Notes under the pieces: model-generated
The model's input: the letters and a program-made list of their open reading frames with translations, nothing else
Databases searched by the model: none
What the model was told of the DNA's origin: nothing
Source of the DNA: Candidatus Acidiferrales bacterium
GTDB taxonomy: Bacteria; Acidobacteriota; Terriglobia; Acidoferrales; UBA7541
Direction of reading: 5' to 3'
Assembly: GCA_030043155.1 (NCBI GenBank)
Contig: JASHYE010000088.1
Coordinates: 1 to 9,119, forward strand
Length of the DNA: 9,119 nucleotides
Position numbers and translations under genes: made by a program
Part shown: one piece after another, positions 1 through 5,833 of the stretch
Numbering within the stretch: the first letter of the stretch is position 1
Layout: every line of letters begins with the position of its first letter

Positions 1-255
1 TCCGACGGAGTGGCGTTCGATGACCTGCTCACGAATGGGCCGCGGAAGCTGAAGAATTTCGAGCGAGCGGCTCTGATTGTAGCCGCGACGGATGAAGCCT
101 TTGCGTTCGAGAGTGGAAAGATGCTTGTGGACCGTTGCGAGAGAAGTGAGCTTGAGGGCGCGCGCGATTTCCTCGAAGCTCGGAGAATAACCGCGCTTGT
201 TCAGGAAAGTGACGAGGTAATCGAGAACCTGTTTTTGCCGCTTGGTGAGAGTCAT
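1..255 (-). CDS. lexA: LexA SOS repressor, N-terminal part (runs off left edge)
   Basis: The 85 visible residues are the winged helix-turn-helix DNA-binding domain of LexA, which represses SOS (DNA-damage) genes and is inactivated by RecA-stimulated self-cleavage. It opens MTLTKRQKQVLDYL. The phrase GYSPSFEEIARALKL (residues 22-36) followed by TVHKHLSTLERKGFIRR (41-57) matches the family's pattern of helix-turn-helix, recognition helix and wing. The C-terminal serine peptidase domain, with its Ala-Gly cleavage site and Ser/Lys dyad, lies outside the window, so integrity cannot be judged. The ATG at 255 is chosen because a perfect AGGAGG (260-265) lies 4 bases upstream, with a good promoter behind it. 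The ERCC4-type nuclease gene lies upstream in the same orientation. A LexA family member is near certain; the exact operator class is unknown. Confidence 0.93.
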   Translation of the reverse strand, partial: MTLTKRQKQVLDYLVTFLNKRGYSPSFEEIARALKLTSLATVHKHLSTLERKGFIRRGYNQSRSLEILQLPRPIREQVIERHSVG

Positions 256-280
256 CGCGCCTCCTGGGCGGAGCAGGCCC

Positions 281-310
281 AGTATGGGCGAAGCAAAAGC
301 GAAAAGTCAA
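281..310 (-). promoter_or_regulatory. Sigma-70-type promoter of lexA
   Basis: Read on the minus strand, TTGACT (310-305) is a near-consensus -35 box, followed after 18 bases by CATACT (286-281) as the -10 box. Transcription would start near 274, giving a leader of about 19 bases that contains the AGGAGG ribosome binding site at 260-265. LexA usually represses its own gene, so an operator is expected here. I could not recognise a known SOS box, but this phylum's box is not one I can state. Confidence 0.6.
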
Positions 311-335
311 CAGAATAGTTGGGGCAGCGGGCCAG

Positions 336-377
336 TTTGAATTTCGACTCCTTGTGTGACGATCAAGAAAATTCAAA
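336..377. repeat. 9-bp inverted repeat upstream of lexA promoter
   Basis: TTTGAATTT (336-344) and AAATTCAAA (369-377) are perfect reverse complements separated by 24 bases. On the minus strand they lie just upstream of the lexA -35 box. They could be paired operator half-sites or part of the untranslated end of the nuclease transcript. No T-run follows on either side, so a classical terminator is unlikely. AT-rich repeats of this length can arise by chance. Confidence 0.35.
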
Positions 378-434
378 GCCCGCAATCGTAAAAGGCGAAT
401 ACAAGTGAAGCGATTATCTCCGGAATCATCCCCC

Positions 435-490
435 AGCGGCTAAAGCCGCTTTATTGTTAGCGCGATTTGCGGGACGGTTAAAACCGCCCC
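435..490. repeat. REP-like paired hairpins with TAAA loops
   Basis: Two GC-rich palindromes are separated by 20 bases. The first is AGCGGC-TAAA-GCCGCT (435-450), a perfect 6-bp stem. The second is GGG-A-CGGT-TAAA-ACCG-C-CCC (471-490), whose 4-bp and 3-bp stems are separated by one A/C mismatch. Both carry the same TAAA loop. The gap is between the nuclease gene and lexA. Paired palindromes sharing a loop motif are typical of dispersed REP-type intergenic elements, and the pattern resembles ones I recall from acidobacterial genomes (memory, not a search). No T-tract follows, so intrinsic termination is a weaker explanation. Confidence 0.6.
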
Positions 491-527
491 CTGACAAGAA
501 GTTAGCTACGCGAGCATCCTGGCGCGA

Positions 528-1133
528 CTACAGATCTGTGTCGGAAAGGCAGCGGCCGTAGCCGTTGGTATCGAGCCAGTGATGAAGATGGACCTGATAG
601 AGGTACGAGGCGGTGATTTCGGCGCCGAGCTGATGCGTATCCGCGCACAGAAACGGAACACTGAGGCCAACGAGGGTGGCGATGAGCGATTGCAGGATGC
701 GATTGGGGTCGGCGGGACTGTGCGGGTAACGCGACTTCACGTCGCTGAGCGGAGAGGTGATGAGAAGGAGACGGTTGGCCGCCTGACTCATGCGGCGCAG
801 GCGCGCAATGAAGGCATTGCGTTCGGCAGTGAAGGAATGAACGAGGTCGCCGAGGCTTTTGCGTTCGACGATGCAGGAATCTTCGAGGCCAGCAACGGAA
901 TAGTCGCCGAGCGGCAGCGCGCGATATTCGATGCGCTCAAACCAGCGAGCAAAACGCGAGAACGAAAAAGGATCTTTCTCGCGCGTGTCGATAACAAGTG
1001 TGGCGCGCGGCGTGCGGAGTTGGACACCTCCGCGCTCGGCGATGACCGGAATAGGCGGATGGTGGACGGTGCGCGGCGCGGGCGGAGGTTGCCATTCGAG
1101 CGGAGATTTAATCAGCGTGCGGCGCCGGCGCAT
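528..1133 (-). CDS. Stand-alone ERCC4 (XPF-type) nuclease domain protein
   Basis: This 201-residue protein is essentially one ERCC4 nuclease domain (about residues 45-185) after a basic, proline-rich N-terminus (RRRR at 2-5, PPPAP at 16-20). The XPF/Mus81-type catalytic signature GD-Xn-ERK-X3-D is complete: Gly76-Asp77, Glu90-Arg91-Lys92 and Asp96, preceded by VIDTRE at 47-52. In XPF/Mus81 enzymes this metal-binding motif cuts branched or flap DNA. There is no helicase domain and no visible tandem helix-hairpin-helix, so a partner or an unusual substrate is possible. A GTG at 1151 would add six residues. I prefer the ATG at 1133, but neither start has a convincing ribosome binding site. The gene lies upstream of lexA in the same orientation, which suggests a DNA-repair role. 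Stop at 528-530. The domain call is strong; the specific function is unknown. Confidence 0.88.
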   Translation of the reverse strand: MRRRRTLIKSPLEWQPPPAPRTVHHPPIPVIAERGGVQLRTPRATLVIDTREKDPFSFSRFARWFERIEYRALPLGDYSVAGLEDSCIVERKSLGDLVHSFTAERNAFIARLRRMSQAANRLLLITSPLSDVKSRYPHSPADPNRILQSLIATLVGLSVPFLCADTHQLGAEITASYLYQVHLHHWLDTNGYGRCLSDTDL

Positions 1134-1173
1134 GGCCTGAGAGGATAGCACGTGGCGAAGGCCAGACGAAACT

Positions 1174-1222
1174 AGCGGTCATCTCATAAATCATGATCAT
1201 AAATGTCGGTCCTCTCGTAAAT
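1174..1222 (-). promoter_or_regulatory. Direct-repeat cluster upstream of the ERCC4 nuclease (possible operator)
   Basis: On the minus strand, ATTTACGAGAGGACCG (1222-1207) and ATTTATGAGATGACCG (1191-1176) match at 14 of 16 positions, 31 bases apart. A third partial copy, ATTTATGATC (1204-1195), lies between them and overlaps the palindrome ATGATCAT (1193-1200). The cluster ends about 40 bases before the nuclease start and is more AT-rich than its surroundings. This is the layout of a multi-site operator. No known regulator motif was recognised, and no clear -35/-10 pair could be assigned. Confidence 0.45.
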
Positions 1223-1234
1223 ATCCGGAGCTGA

Positions 1235-1279
1235 AGCCTGAGTGCGTGCGCAGGCAGGCTCGCCTGGGCAAGCAGGCTC
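1235..1279. repeat. GC-rich overlapping hairpins after the DoxX-like gene
   Basis: AGCCTG (1235-1240) can pair with CAGGCT (1255-1260), or CAGGC (1251-1255) with GCCTG (1262-1266). The 8-mer GCAGGCTC occurs twice (1254-1261 and 1272-1279). The cluster begins 32 bases past the stop codon of the DoxX-like gene on the minus strand. It may act as a structured transcript end, but no T-run follows, so an intrinsic terminator is not claimed. Confidence 0.3.
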
Positions 1280-1310
1280 CGATCCCCTAAAAACCATCCA
1301 TGAAGAGCGT

Positions 1311-2669
1311 CTAACGGTTGAAGGGATAATCCTGAATCCAGTGGAAGCCGCGAGAGACAAGCAGGAATTTTCTGGTATCGAAGAGTTCGAGCTGCGCGTG
1401 GATTTTGTGGCCGTCCATGGAGCCGTCGAGAATAAGCTCGCTTGGGGTCGGCTCGGAGTAGGAAAAATCCGCTTTCCAATTTTCCGGCTGGGATTTGGTT
1501 AGAGTGAAACTTTTCGATTTCGTGTCGATTTTTATGTTGTAGCGGTGAAAAGAATCGTCGTCCATCCCCTCAATGCTCGCGTACTGGGGAAAATCAAAGA
1601 CGATGCAGCGCCAGCGCGTGGAATCGGTGAGGAGCGGCGGGCGCACCTGGCCGTCAATGGTGAAATCCTGCATATTCCAGATGCCGTAGAGCGGAGATTT
1701 CGGGCGGGCTGGGCCGTAGGGTCCGTAGTATTCGGAAACGGAGCCACGAAGGTTTCCGGTGATGAGCCAGAGACCGAAGAGAATCTGAACCACCAACGCG
1801 ATGCGATTCTTTCGAGGGCTCTGGAAAAGCGCCGGCTCGACACAAGGCGAGGAGTTGCGTCCCAAAACGAAAAAACTCGCGAAGCGGCGCGCGTCATAAG
1901 CGAGCAGGAAAATGGAAATGAGGATCAAGTGAAACGCGAGCAGCTTCACGGGAACGTCATAGGTCATGTTCAAGAGGAAAACTTCGGTGGCGTCGGCGAG
2001 GCAAAGGAGCGCGCCGAGCGTGGCAGTGCGCGGAAAAATGAGGAGAACGCCAGCGAGCATCTCTGCGGAGCCGGCAAAGATTTCATAGGCAGGCGAAGCG
2101 CCGATGGAAGACCACAAAACGCCCATCGGCGAAAAATGGCCGTAAGGTTCGAGCAAGCGCGTGAGAAACGGAAATGGCATTTGCAGGGGCAGAATTTTGG
2201 CCGCGCCATAGGTAAGAATCGAGGCGGCGAGCGAGAAGCGGATGAAAAGCCGGAACCAGGAATAGAGCTTCGGATAGCCCTGACGGTTGCGGCTGAAAGC
2301 GCACCAAAGAATCGTTCCCGCGATGGCGAGCGCGAGAATCGAGGCAAGGACGATCCAATCATAGATGCGGTCGCCGCTGCCCGTTTCAAACGTGACGATG
2401 GGATGGGCGATACGAAAAACGTGCGTGGCGAGCCAGCTGACGATCGCCTTAGCGGGCGGCGTGACATCAAGTTCGAATGCGCCAGAATCGTTCGTGGTGA
2501 CGAAAAGAAGCGAAGTGAGCATCTGCGTGAGAATCACGTAGAGGCTGAAGTAGAGGAAGCAAAAGCGAAACGCGACGCGCGTTGTGAGGCTCCACGGGGT
2601 CGCAGTGGCTTCAGCCGTTCGGTCAGCAATGATCTGCGAAGTCAGCGCGGGTTGGTCAGCAACGGCCAT
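1311..2669 (-). CDS. DoxX-like integral membrane protein with soluble C-terminal domain
   Basis: The 452-residue protein has about seven hydrophobic segments (roughly 32-56, 103-123, 142-160, 193-213, 215-235, 240-258 and 288-305). The central part, YGAAKILPLQMPFP (154-167) to LLAYDARR (255-262), resembles the four-helix DoxX/DoxD family of inner-membrane proteins, whose members are linked to quinone or thiol chemistry but are mostly uncharacterised. Residues about 306-452 form a soluble tail with no transmembrane segment and no motif I recognise (LYGIWNMQDFTIDG at 327-340). This is much longer than a minimal DoxX protein of about 130-150 residues. The ATG at 2669 is the first start in the frame. 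No clear ribosome binding site precedes it, but a strong promoter lies just upstream. The ADOP gene ends 58 bases upstream. The membrane call is firm; the DoxX assignment is by resemblance. Confidence 0.8.
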   Translation of the reverse strand: MAVADQPALTSQIIADRTAEATATPWSLTTRVAFRFCFLYFSLYVILTQMLTSLLFVTTNDSGAFELDVTPPAKAIVSWLATHVFRIAHPIVTFETGSGDRIYDWIVLASILALAIAGTILWCAFSRNRQGYPKLYSWFRLFIRFSLAASILTYGAAKILPLQMPFPFLTRLLEPYGHFSPMGVLWSSIGASPAYEIFAGSAEMLAGVLLIFPRTATLGALLCLADATEVFLLNMTYDVPVKLLAFHLILISIFLLAYDARRFASFFVLGRNSSPCVEPALFQSPRKNRIALVVQILFGLWLITGNLRGSVSEYYGPYGPARPKSPLYGIWNMQDFTIDGQVRPPLLTDSTRWRCIVFDFPQYASIEGMDDDSFHRYNIKIDTKSKSFTLTKSQPENWKADFSYSEPTPSELILDGSMDGHKIHAQLELFDTRKFLLVSRGFHWIQDYPFNR

Positions 2670-2691
2670 TCTGGGTTACGCGATGCGGCAG

Positions 2692-2721
2692 AGTATACAG
2701 AACGGCGGCGAAGAGTGACAA
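2692..2721 (-). promoter_or_regulatory. Sigma-70-type promoter of the DoxX-like gene
   Basis: Read on the minus strand, TTGTCA (2721-2716) is followed after 18 bases by TATACT (2697-2692). The two boxes differ from consensus at one position each. The start site would fall near 2685, about 16 bases before the ATG at 2669, a very short leader consistent with the missing ribosome binding site. The promoter lies in the 58-base gap after the ADOP gene, so the two genes need not share one transcript. Confidence 0.6.
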
Positions 2722-2727
2722 GCGCAG

Positions 2728-5196
2728 CTATTCGGCGCGGAGGGCTTCGACAGGGCTGACGCTAGCGGCGCGTCGCGAAGGTACATAGCTGGCGACGAGC
2801 GCGGCGGCAACAAGGCCAATGGTGACGGCAATGTACGTCAGCGGATCCATCGGGCTCACATGGAAGAGCAACGAAGACATCAGGCGCATAGCCGCAAACG
2901 CAGCCGCGAGGCCGAAAGCGATTCCAATTCCGGCAAGCGATAATCCCTGACGAACGAACAGCGTGATGACTTCTTTCTGCTGCGCGCCGAGGGCGATGCG
3001 AATGCCGATTTCGCGCGTGCGCTGCGAAACGGAATAGGCAATGACGCCGTAGAGGCCAACGGTTCCGAGTAGCAGCGCCATAGCTCCCGCGATTCCGAGC
3101 ATGATGAGTGTGAAAGAAGTTCGCGCAATGGACTGCTGATAATAGTAATCGAGGCTGTGCACGGCGGCGAGCGGAAGGCTGGCGTCCACGGACCAGACGG
3201 TCTGACGAACTTCGTTCAAGAAGGATTGCGAGCCGGTGCGCGAGCTGCGAATGCTGAAGACGGGACTCCGCTCCACAACGATAGGCTGAGTCTCAAGTTT
3301 TGTGGCAATGATCGGGAAATAGACAGAAGAGGGCGCATCTTCCGTCATTCCGTTATAGTGGACATTGCCCGCAACTCCGACGATCTCGGCCCAGTCGTCG
3401 ACCGTGGAAACGCGAACGCGTTTGCCGATCGCATTCTCGGGCGTTCCCCAGTAATCGCGCGCGAAGCTTTCGCCGACGATGGCAACGGGAATTTTGCTAT
3501 AGATCTCGGACCAAGTGAAACTGCGACCGGCGATCATGGGGATCCGCAACGTCTGAAAATATTCCGGCGAGACCGTGTTGAACTGACGAAGTTTGGGCGT
3601 TTCGTTTTGAACATCGCTGCGATCCTGCGCACGCACAACGTCTTGCCACTGCCCGCCGTCCATCGGAACGGCAGTCGAGAACGCGACGTCCGAAACGCCG
3701 GGCAGAGCGGCGATCTTGTCGCGGATCTGCTCCTCCATACGAGGGACTTGCTCGTCATTCGAAACTTGTGCGCTCGGGATTTCGATGCGGAAAGTTTGAA
3801 CTTCTGCCGGAATGAAGCCGGGGCTAACGCGCGTCAAAGCATAAAACGTCCGAATCATCAGGCCAGAGCAAATCAGCAGAACAAAGGCCAGCGCCACTTG
3901 TACGGTGACGAGGATGTTGCGCGCACGATGGCGTTCGCGGCTCTGGCTCAGAGTCCGACCGCCTTCGCGAAGGCCCGTTCCGGCGGTTATGCCAGCATAT
4001 CGGAGAACTGGGATGGCACCGAAAAGCAGGCTGGTGATGATGGCGACGATAAGCGTGAACAGCAGAACATGCCCGTCGATGCCGATTTCACTGATGCGCG
4101 GCAGACCGGAAGGAGCGAGCGCGATCAGAAAACGAATTGCGGCATAGGCAAGTCCCAAGCCCAGCGCGCTGCCGATGATACCGATCACCGTGCTTTCGAA
4201 GAGCAGTTCGCGCGCGATGCGTCCGCGGCTGGCGCCGAGAGCGGCGCGAATCGCTAACTCTTGTTGGCGGCCTTCAGTGCGGACGAGAAAAAGATTGGCC
4301 ACGTTGGCACAGGCGATGAGCAAGACCATGCCCAGGCTGCCCATGAGAATCCACAGAAAGCTTCCGATATCACCGGTCACATCGCGCTTCAACGGGCGAA
4401 GATTCGGACTGATGTGGGCGCTCTTGAAGAGCTCCAGACCGAAACCAGGGGGCGGCGGGAAGCTGCGCAAAACAATGGGAAGCATGCGGGCGACGTCAGC
4501 GTTGGCTTGCGCAAGCGTGACGCCGGGCTTGAGCCGAGCGAGGGCCTGGTAACTGTAGCGGCCAAGCGTGGTCTTGCCGCGATCGAGTTGATCGACGGCA
4601 ATGAGCGCGGCGTCCGGCAGATCAAGGAACTGAAACTTCTGCGGCAGCACACCGATGATTTGCCGCGGCTTGCCGTCGACGATGATGGTACGGCCGATGA
4701 CGGATGGGCTTGCGCCAAACTTGTGCTGCCAGTAGCCATAGCTCAAAAGCACGGTCTGGGGCGCGCTAGGCTGACCGTCAGCGTGCGAAAAAAGCCGTCC
4801 AAGCACAGGCTTCACATCGAGGAGAGAAAGAGTGCCCTCGGTGACATTGAGTGCGCGGACTTGCTCCGGTTCGCCGACGCCGGTGACCGTATCCGAGTCA
4901 GGATTGTAAAGACCAATGTCTTCGAAAGTGCGATTCTGTTCTCGATAGATGAAATAATCGGCCGGCGATAATGCCGCATCCGTAAGGTTTATGCCCGGAG
5001 CGGTAAGCCATACACCAACGAGCTGTTCGGGATGAGGATAAGGAAGGGGCTTGAGCAGGACGCCCTCGAGGACGCTAAAGACGGCGACGTTCGCCCCCAC
5101 TCCTGTGGCGAGCATCAGCAACGTGAGAAACGTGAACATCGGCGCGCGACTCAGCCGCCGGAGGACTTGCTTGAGCTGTGCTGCGAAGGAATCCAT
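2728..5196 (-). CDS. ADOP-family duplicated ABC transporter permease (MacB/FtsX type)
   Basis: The 822-residue protein contains two MacB-like periplasmic domains and two FtsX-like membrane domains. Predicted helices are about 20-48, 278-305, 330-360, 373-402, 425-450, 692-722, 745-772 and 785-805, giving eight. The repeat is visible in the paired phrases RQQELAIRAALGASRGRIARE (310-330) and RTREIGIRIALGAQQKEVITL (726-746), which are the FtsX cytoplasmic coupling segments. The periplasmic domains lie about 49-277 and 451-691. Such orphan permeases are abundant in Acidobacteria. They have no ATPase gene beside them, and none is seen here. MacB-type relatives act as mechanotransmission machines rather than classic channels, but the ADOP substrate is unknown. 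The ATG at 5196 is preferred over an ATG at 5289: it has AGAGGG (5203-5208) 6 bases upstream, and the extra 31 residues look non-coding (Cys/Arg-rich). No clear promoter was found. Confidence 0.92.
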   Translation of the reverse strand: MDSFAAQLKQVLRRLSRAPMFTFLTLLMLATGVGANVAVFSVLEGVLLKPLPYPHPEQLVGVWLTAPGINLTDAALSPADYFIYREQNRTFEDIGLYNPDSDTVTGVGEPEQVRALNVTEGTLSLLDVKPVLGRLFSHADGQPSAPQTVLLSYGYWQHKFGASPSVIGRTIIVDGKPRQIIGVLPQKFQFLDLPDAALIAVDQLDRGKTTLGRYSYQALARLKPGVTLAQANADVARMLPIVLRSFPPPPGFGLELFKSAHISPNLRPLKRDVTGDIGSFLWILMGSLGMVLLIACANVANLFLVRTEGRQQELAIRAALGASRGRIARELLFESTVIGIIGSALGLGLAYAAIRFLIALAPSGLPRISEIGIDGHVLLFTLIVAIITSLLFGAIPVLRYAGITAGTGLREGGRTLSQSRERHRARNILVTVQVALAFVLLICSGLMIRTFYALTRVSPGFIPAEVQTFRIEIPSAQVSNDEQVPRMEEQIRDKIAALPGVSDVAFSTAVPMDGGQWQDVVRAQDRSDVQNETPKLRQFNTVSPEYFQTLRIPMIAGRSFTWSEIYSKIPVAIVGESFARDYWGTPENAIGKRVRVSTVDDWAEIVGVAGNVHYNGMTEDAPSSVYFPIIATKLETQPIVVERSPVFSIRSSRTGSQSFLNEVRQTVWSVDASLPLAAVHSLDYYYQQSIARTSFTLIMLGIAGAMALLLGTVGLYGVIAYSVSQRTREIGIRIALGAQQKEVITLFVRQGLSLAGIGIAFGLAAAFAAMRLMSSLLFHVSPMDPLTYIAVTIGLVAAALVASYVPSRRAASVSPVEALRAE

Positions 5197-5202
5197 TCGT
5201 TG

Positions 5203-5208
5203 CCCTCT
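5203..5208 (-). promoter_or_regulatory. Ribosome binding site deciding the ADOP start
   Basis: AGAGGG on the minus strand lies 6 bases before the ATG at 5196. The protein from that ATG begins MDSFAAQLKQVLRRLSRAPM, the usual short amphipathic lead into the first helix of this family. This argues against the ATG at 5289, which lies upstream in the same frame. Confidence 0.65.
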
Positions 5209-5318
5209 TCTGATGCCAGGGTTTGCGCAGGTGACACGCAACTCGGCTAGGAAACACTCTCGAATGCAAGTACGCAAAGGTGTGAGCAAAAGTTCCGCTA
5301 TTCGCGGGGAATTTCAGG

Positions 5319-5669
5319 CTACTGCTTCGCTTCGAATTCCTTCGCAAGAGGCTTCGGGGCGGCGTTGAGCCATGCGGCGAGCATGGCGCGGCGCAGCGTC
5401 TTTTGTCCCGCCGCTTTTAGCTGCACCGTGGTGGTGCCGCCGCGTCCCCAGGCACCCGCTGCCGGAATGAAAACGGAAGGCTCGTCGGCCATGAAAACTT
5501 GCTGCTGGTCAGGCGTGAGCTTCACCATGGCGCATTTTTTATCGGGATAGCCGAGAGTGGCGAAAACTTTGCCGCAGACGCGAAAGTCGGGATGGCCCTG
5601 ATGAGCCGATTCGCTCGTCTCTGGGAAACTGAGGGCTATGCGCCGAAATTGCGCGGGAGTCAGAGACAT
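5319..5669 (-). CDS. MmcQ/YjbR family protein
   Basis: The 116-residue protein matches the MmcQ/YjbR (DUF419) family in length and in its landmarks: an N-terminal FPETSESAHQGHPDFRVCGKVFATL (residues 15-39; FRV-GKVFATL core) and a C-terminal WGRGGTTTVQLKA (74-86) followed by a helix ending LRRAMLAAWLNAAP. The family has a CyaY-like fold that suggests DNA or other binding, but no biochemical role is established. No catalytic residue can be named. The ATG at 5669 is the first start that gives a complete N-terminal helix; it lacks a good ribosome binding site. The gene is followed after 122 bases by the ADOP start on the same strand, so co-transcription is possible but not shown. It is divergent from the lipoprotein gene. 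Confidence 0.85.
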   Translation of the reverse strand: MSLTPAQFRRIALSFPETSESAHQGHPDFRVCGKVFATLGYPDKKCAMVKLTPDQQQVFMADEPSVFIPAAGAWGRGGTTTVQLKAAGQKTLRRAMLAAWLNAAPKPLAKEFEAKQ

Positions 5670-5686
5670 TTCGTTGAGCGCCTAAT

Positions 5687-5715
5687 ATCCTAGCACTAAC
5701 TTCTTTTGGTGGTAA
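5687..5715 (-). promoter_or_regulatory. Candidate promoter of the MmcQ/YjbR gene
   Basis: On the minus strand TTACCA (5715-5710) is followed after exactly 17 bases by TAGGAT (5692-5687). The -10 box matches consensus at four of six positions and so does the -35 box. The leader to the ATG at 5669 would be about 10 bases. The -35 box overlaps a plus-strand promoter candidate at 5710-5718. Confidence 0.4.
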
Positions 5716-5718
5716 TAT
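5710..5718 (+). promoter_or_regulatory. Candidate extended -10 promoter for the lipoprotein gene
   Basis: TGG-TAATAT forms a TGn extension joined to a good -10 hexamer, which can compensate for a missing -35 box; none is seen near 5690. The leader would be about 110 bases. Another AT-rich site, TAAAAT at 5774-5779, is an alternative with poorer spacing. The promoter of this gene is therefore unsettled. Confidence 0.3.
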
Positions 5719-5821
5719 GCTTGCTTCACGCTGGAAAGGGGTTGCTGAAACCAAGCGCGATCAGGCCTCGTCATAAAATTCGGGTGTGCGATTAGGTTAA
5801 GTTAGCGATTGCAGAATTGCC

Positions 5822-5826
5822 GGGAG
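5822..5826 (+). promoter_or_regulatory. Ribosome binding site deciding the lipoprotein start
   Basis: GGGAG lies 7 bases before the ATG at 5834 but only 1 base before the ATG at 5828. The spacing favours 5834. Either choice leaves the signal peptide intact and changes the length by two residues. Confidence 0.55.
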
Positions 5827-5833
5827 AATGACC

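Noticed and set aside
10..318. 102-codon open frame on the plus strand
   Set aside because: It is antisense to lexA, which has a perfect ribosome binding site and the family's helix-turn-helix.
579..1148. 189-codon open frame on the plus strand
   Set aside because: It mirrors the ERCC4 gene, whose catalytic motif is intact on the minus strand.
1545..2759. 404-codon open frame on the plus strand
   Set aside because: It is antisense to the DoxX-like gene; its product is a charged, low-complexity sequence (Glu, Arg, Gly) without domains, as expected for the shadow of a GC-rich gene.
3157..4257. 366-codon open frame on the plus strand
   Set aside because: It is antisense to the ADOP permease, which has clear membrane segments and conserved repeats; the shadow product has no recognisable features.
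5197..5289. N-terminal extension of the ADOP permease to the ATG at 5289
   Set aside because: The extra 31 residues are Cys/Arg-rich and unlike the family, while the ATG at 5196 has a well-spaced ribosome binding site.
5295..5307. Small hairpin CCGC-TATTC-GCGG after the MmcQ/YjbR gene
   Set aside because: The stem is only 4 bp and no T-run follows on the minus strand, so a terminator call is not supported.
5774..5779. TAAAAT as the -10 box of the lipoprotein gene
   Set aside because: The nearest -35-like hexamer, TTGCTG at 5742-5747, is 26 bases away, too far for a normal promoter.
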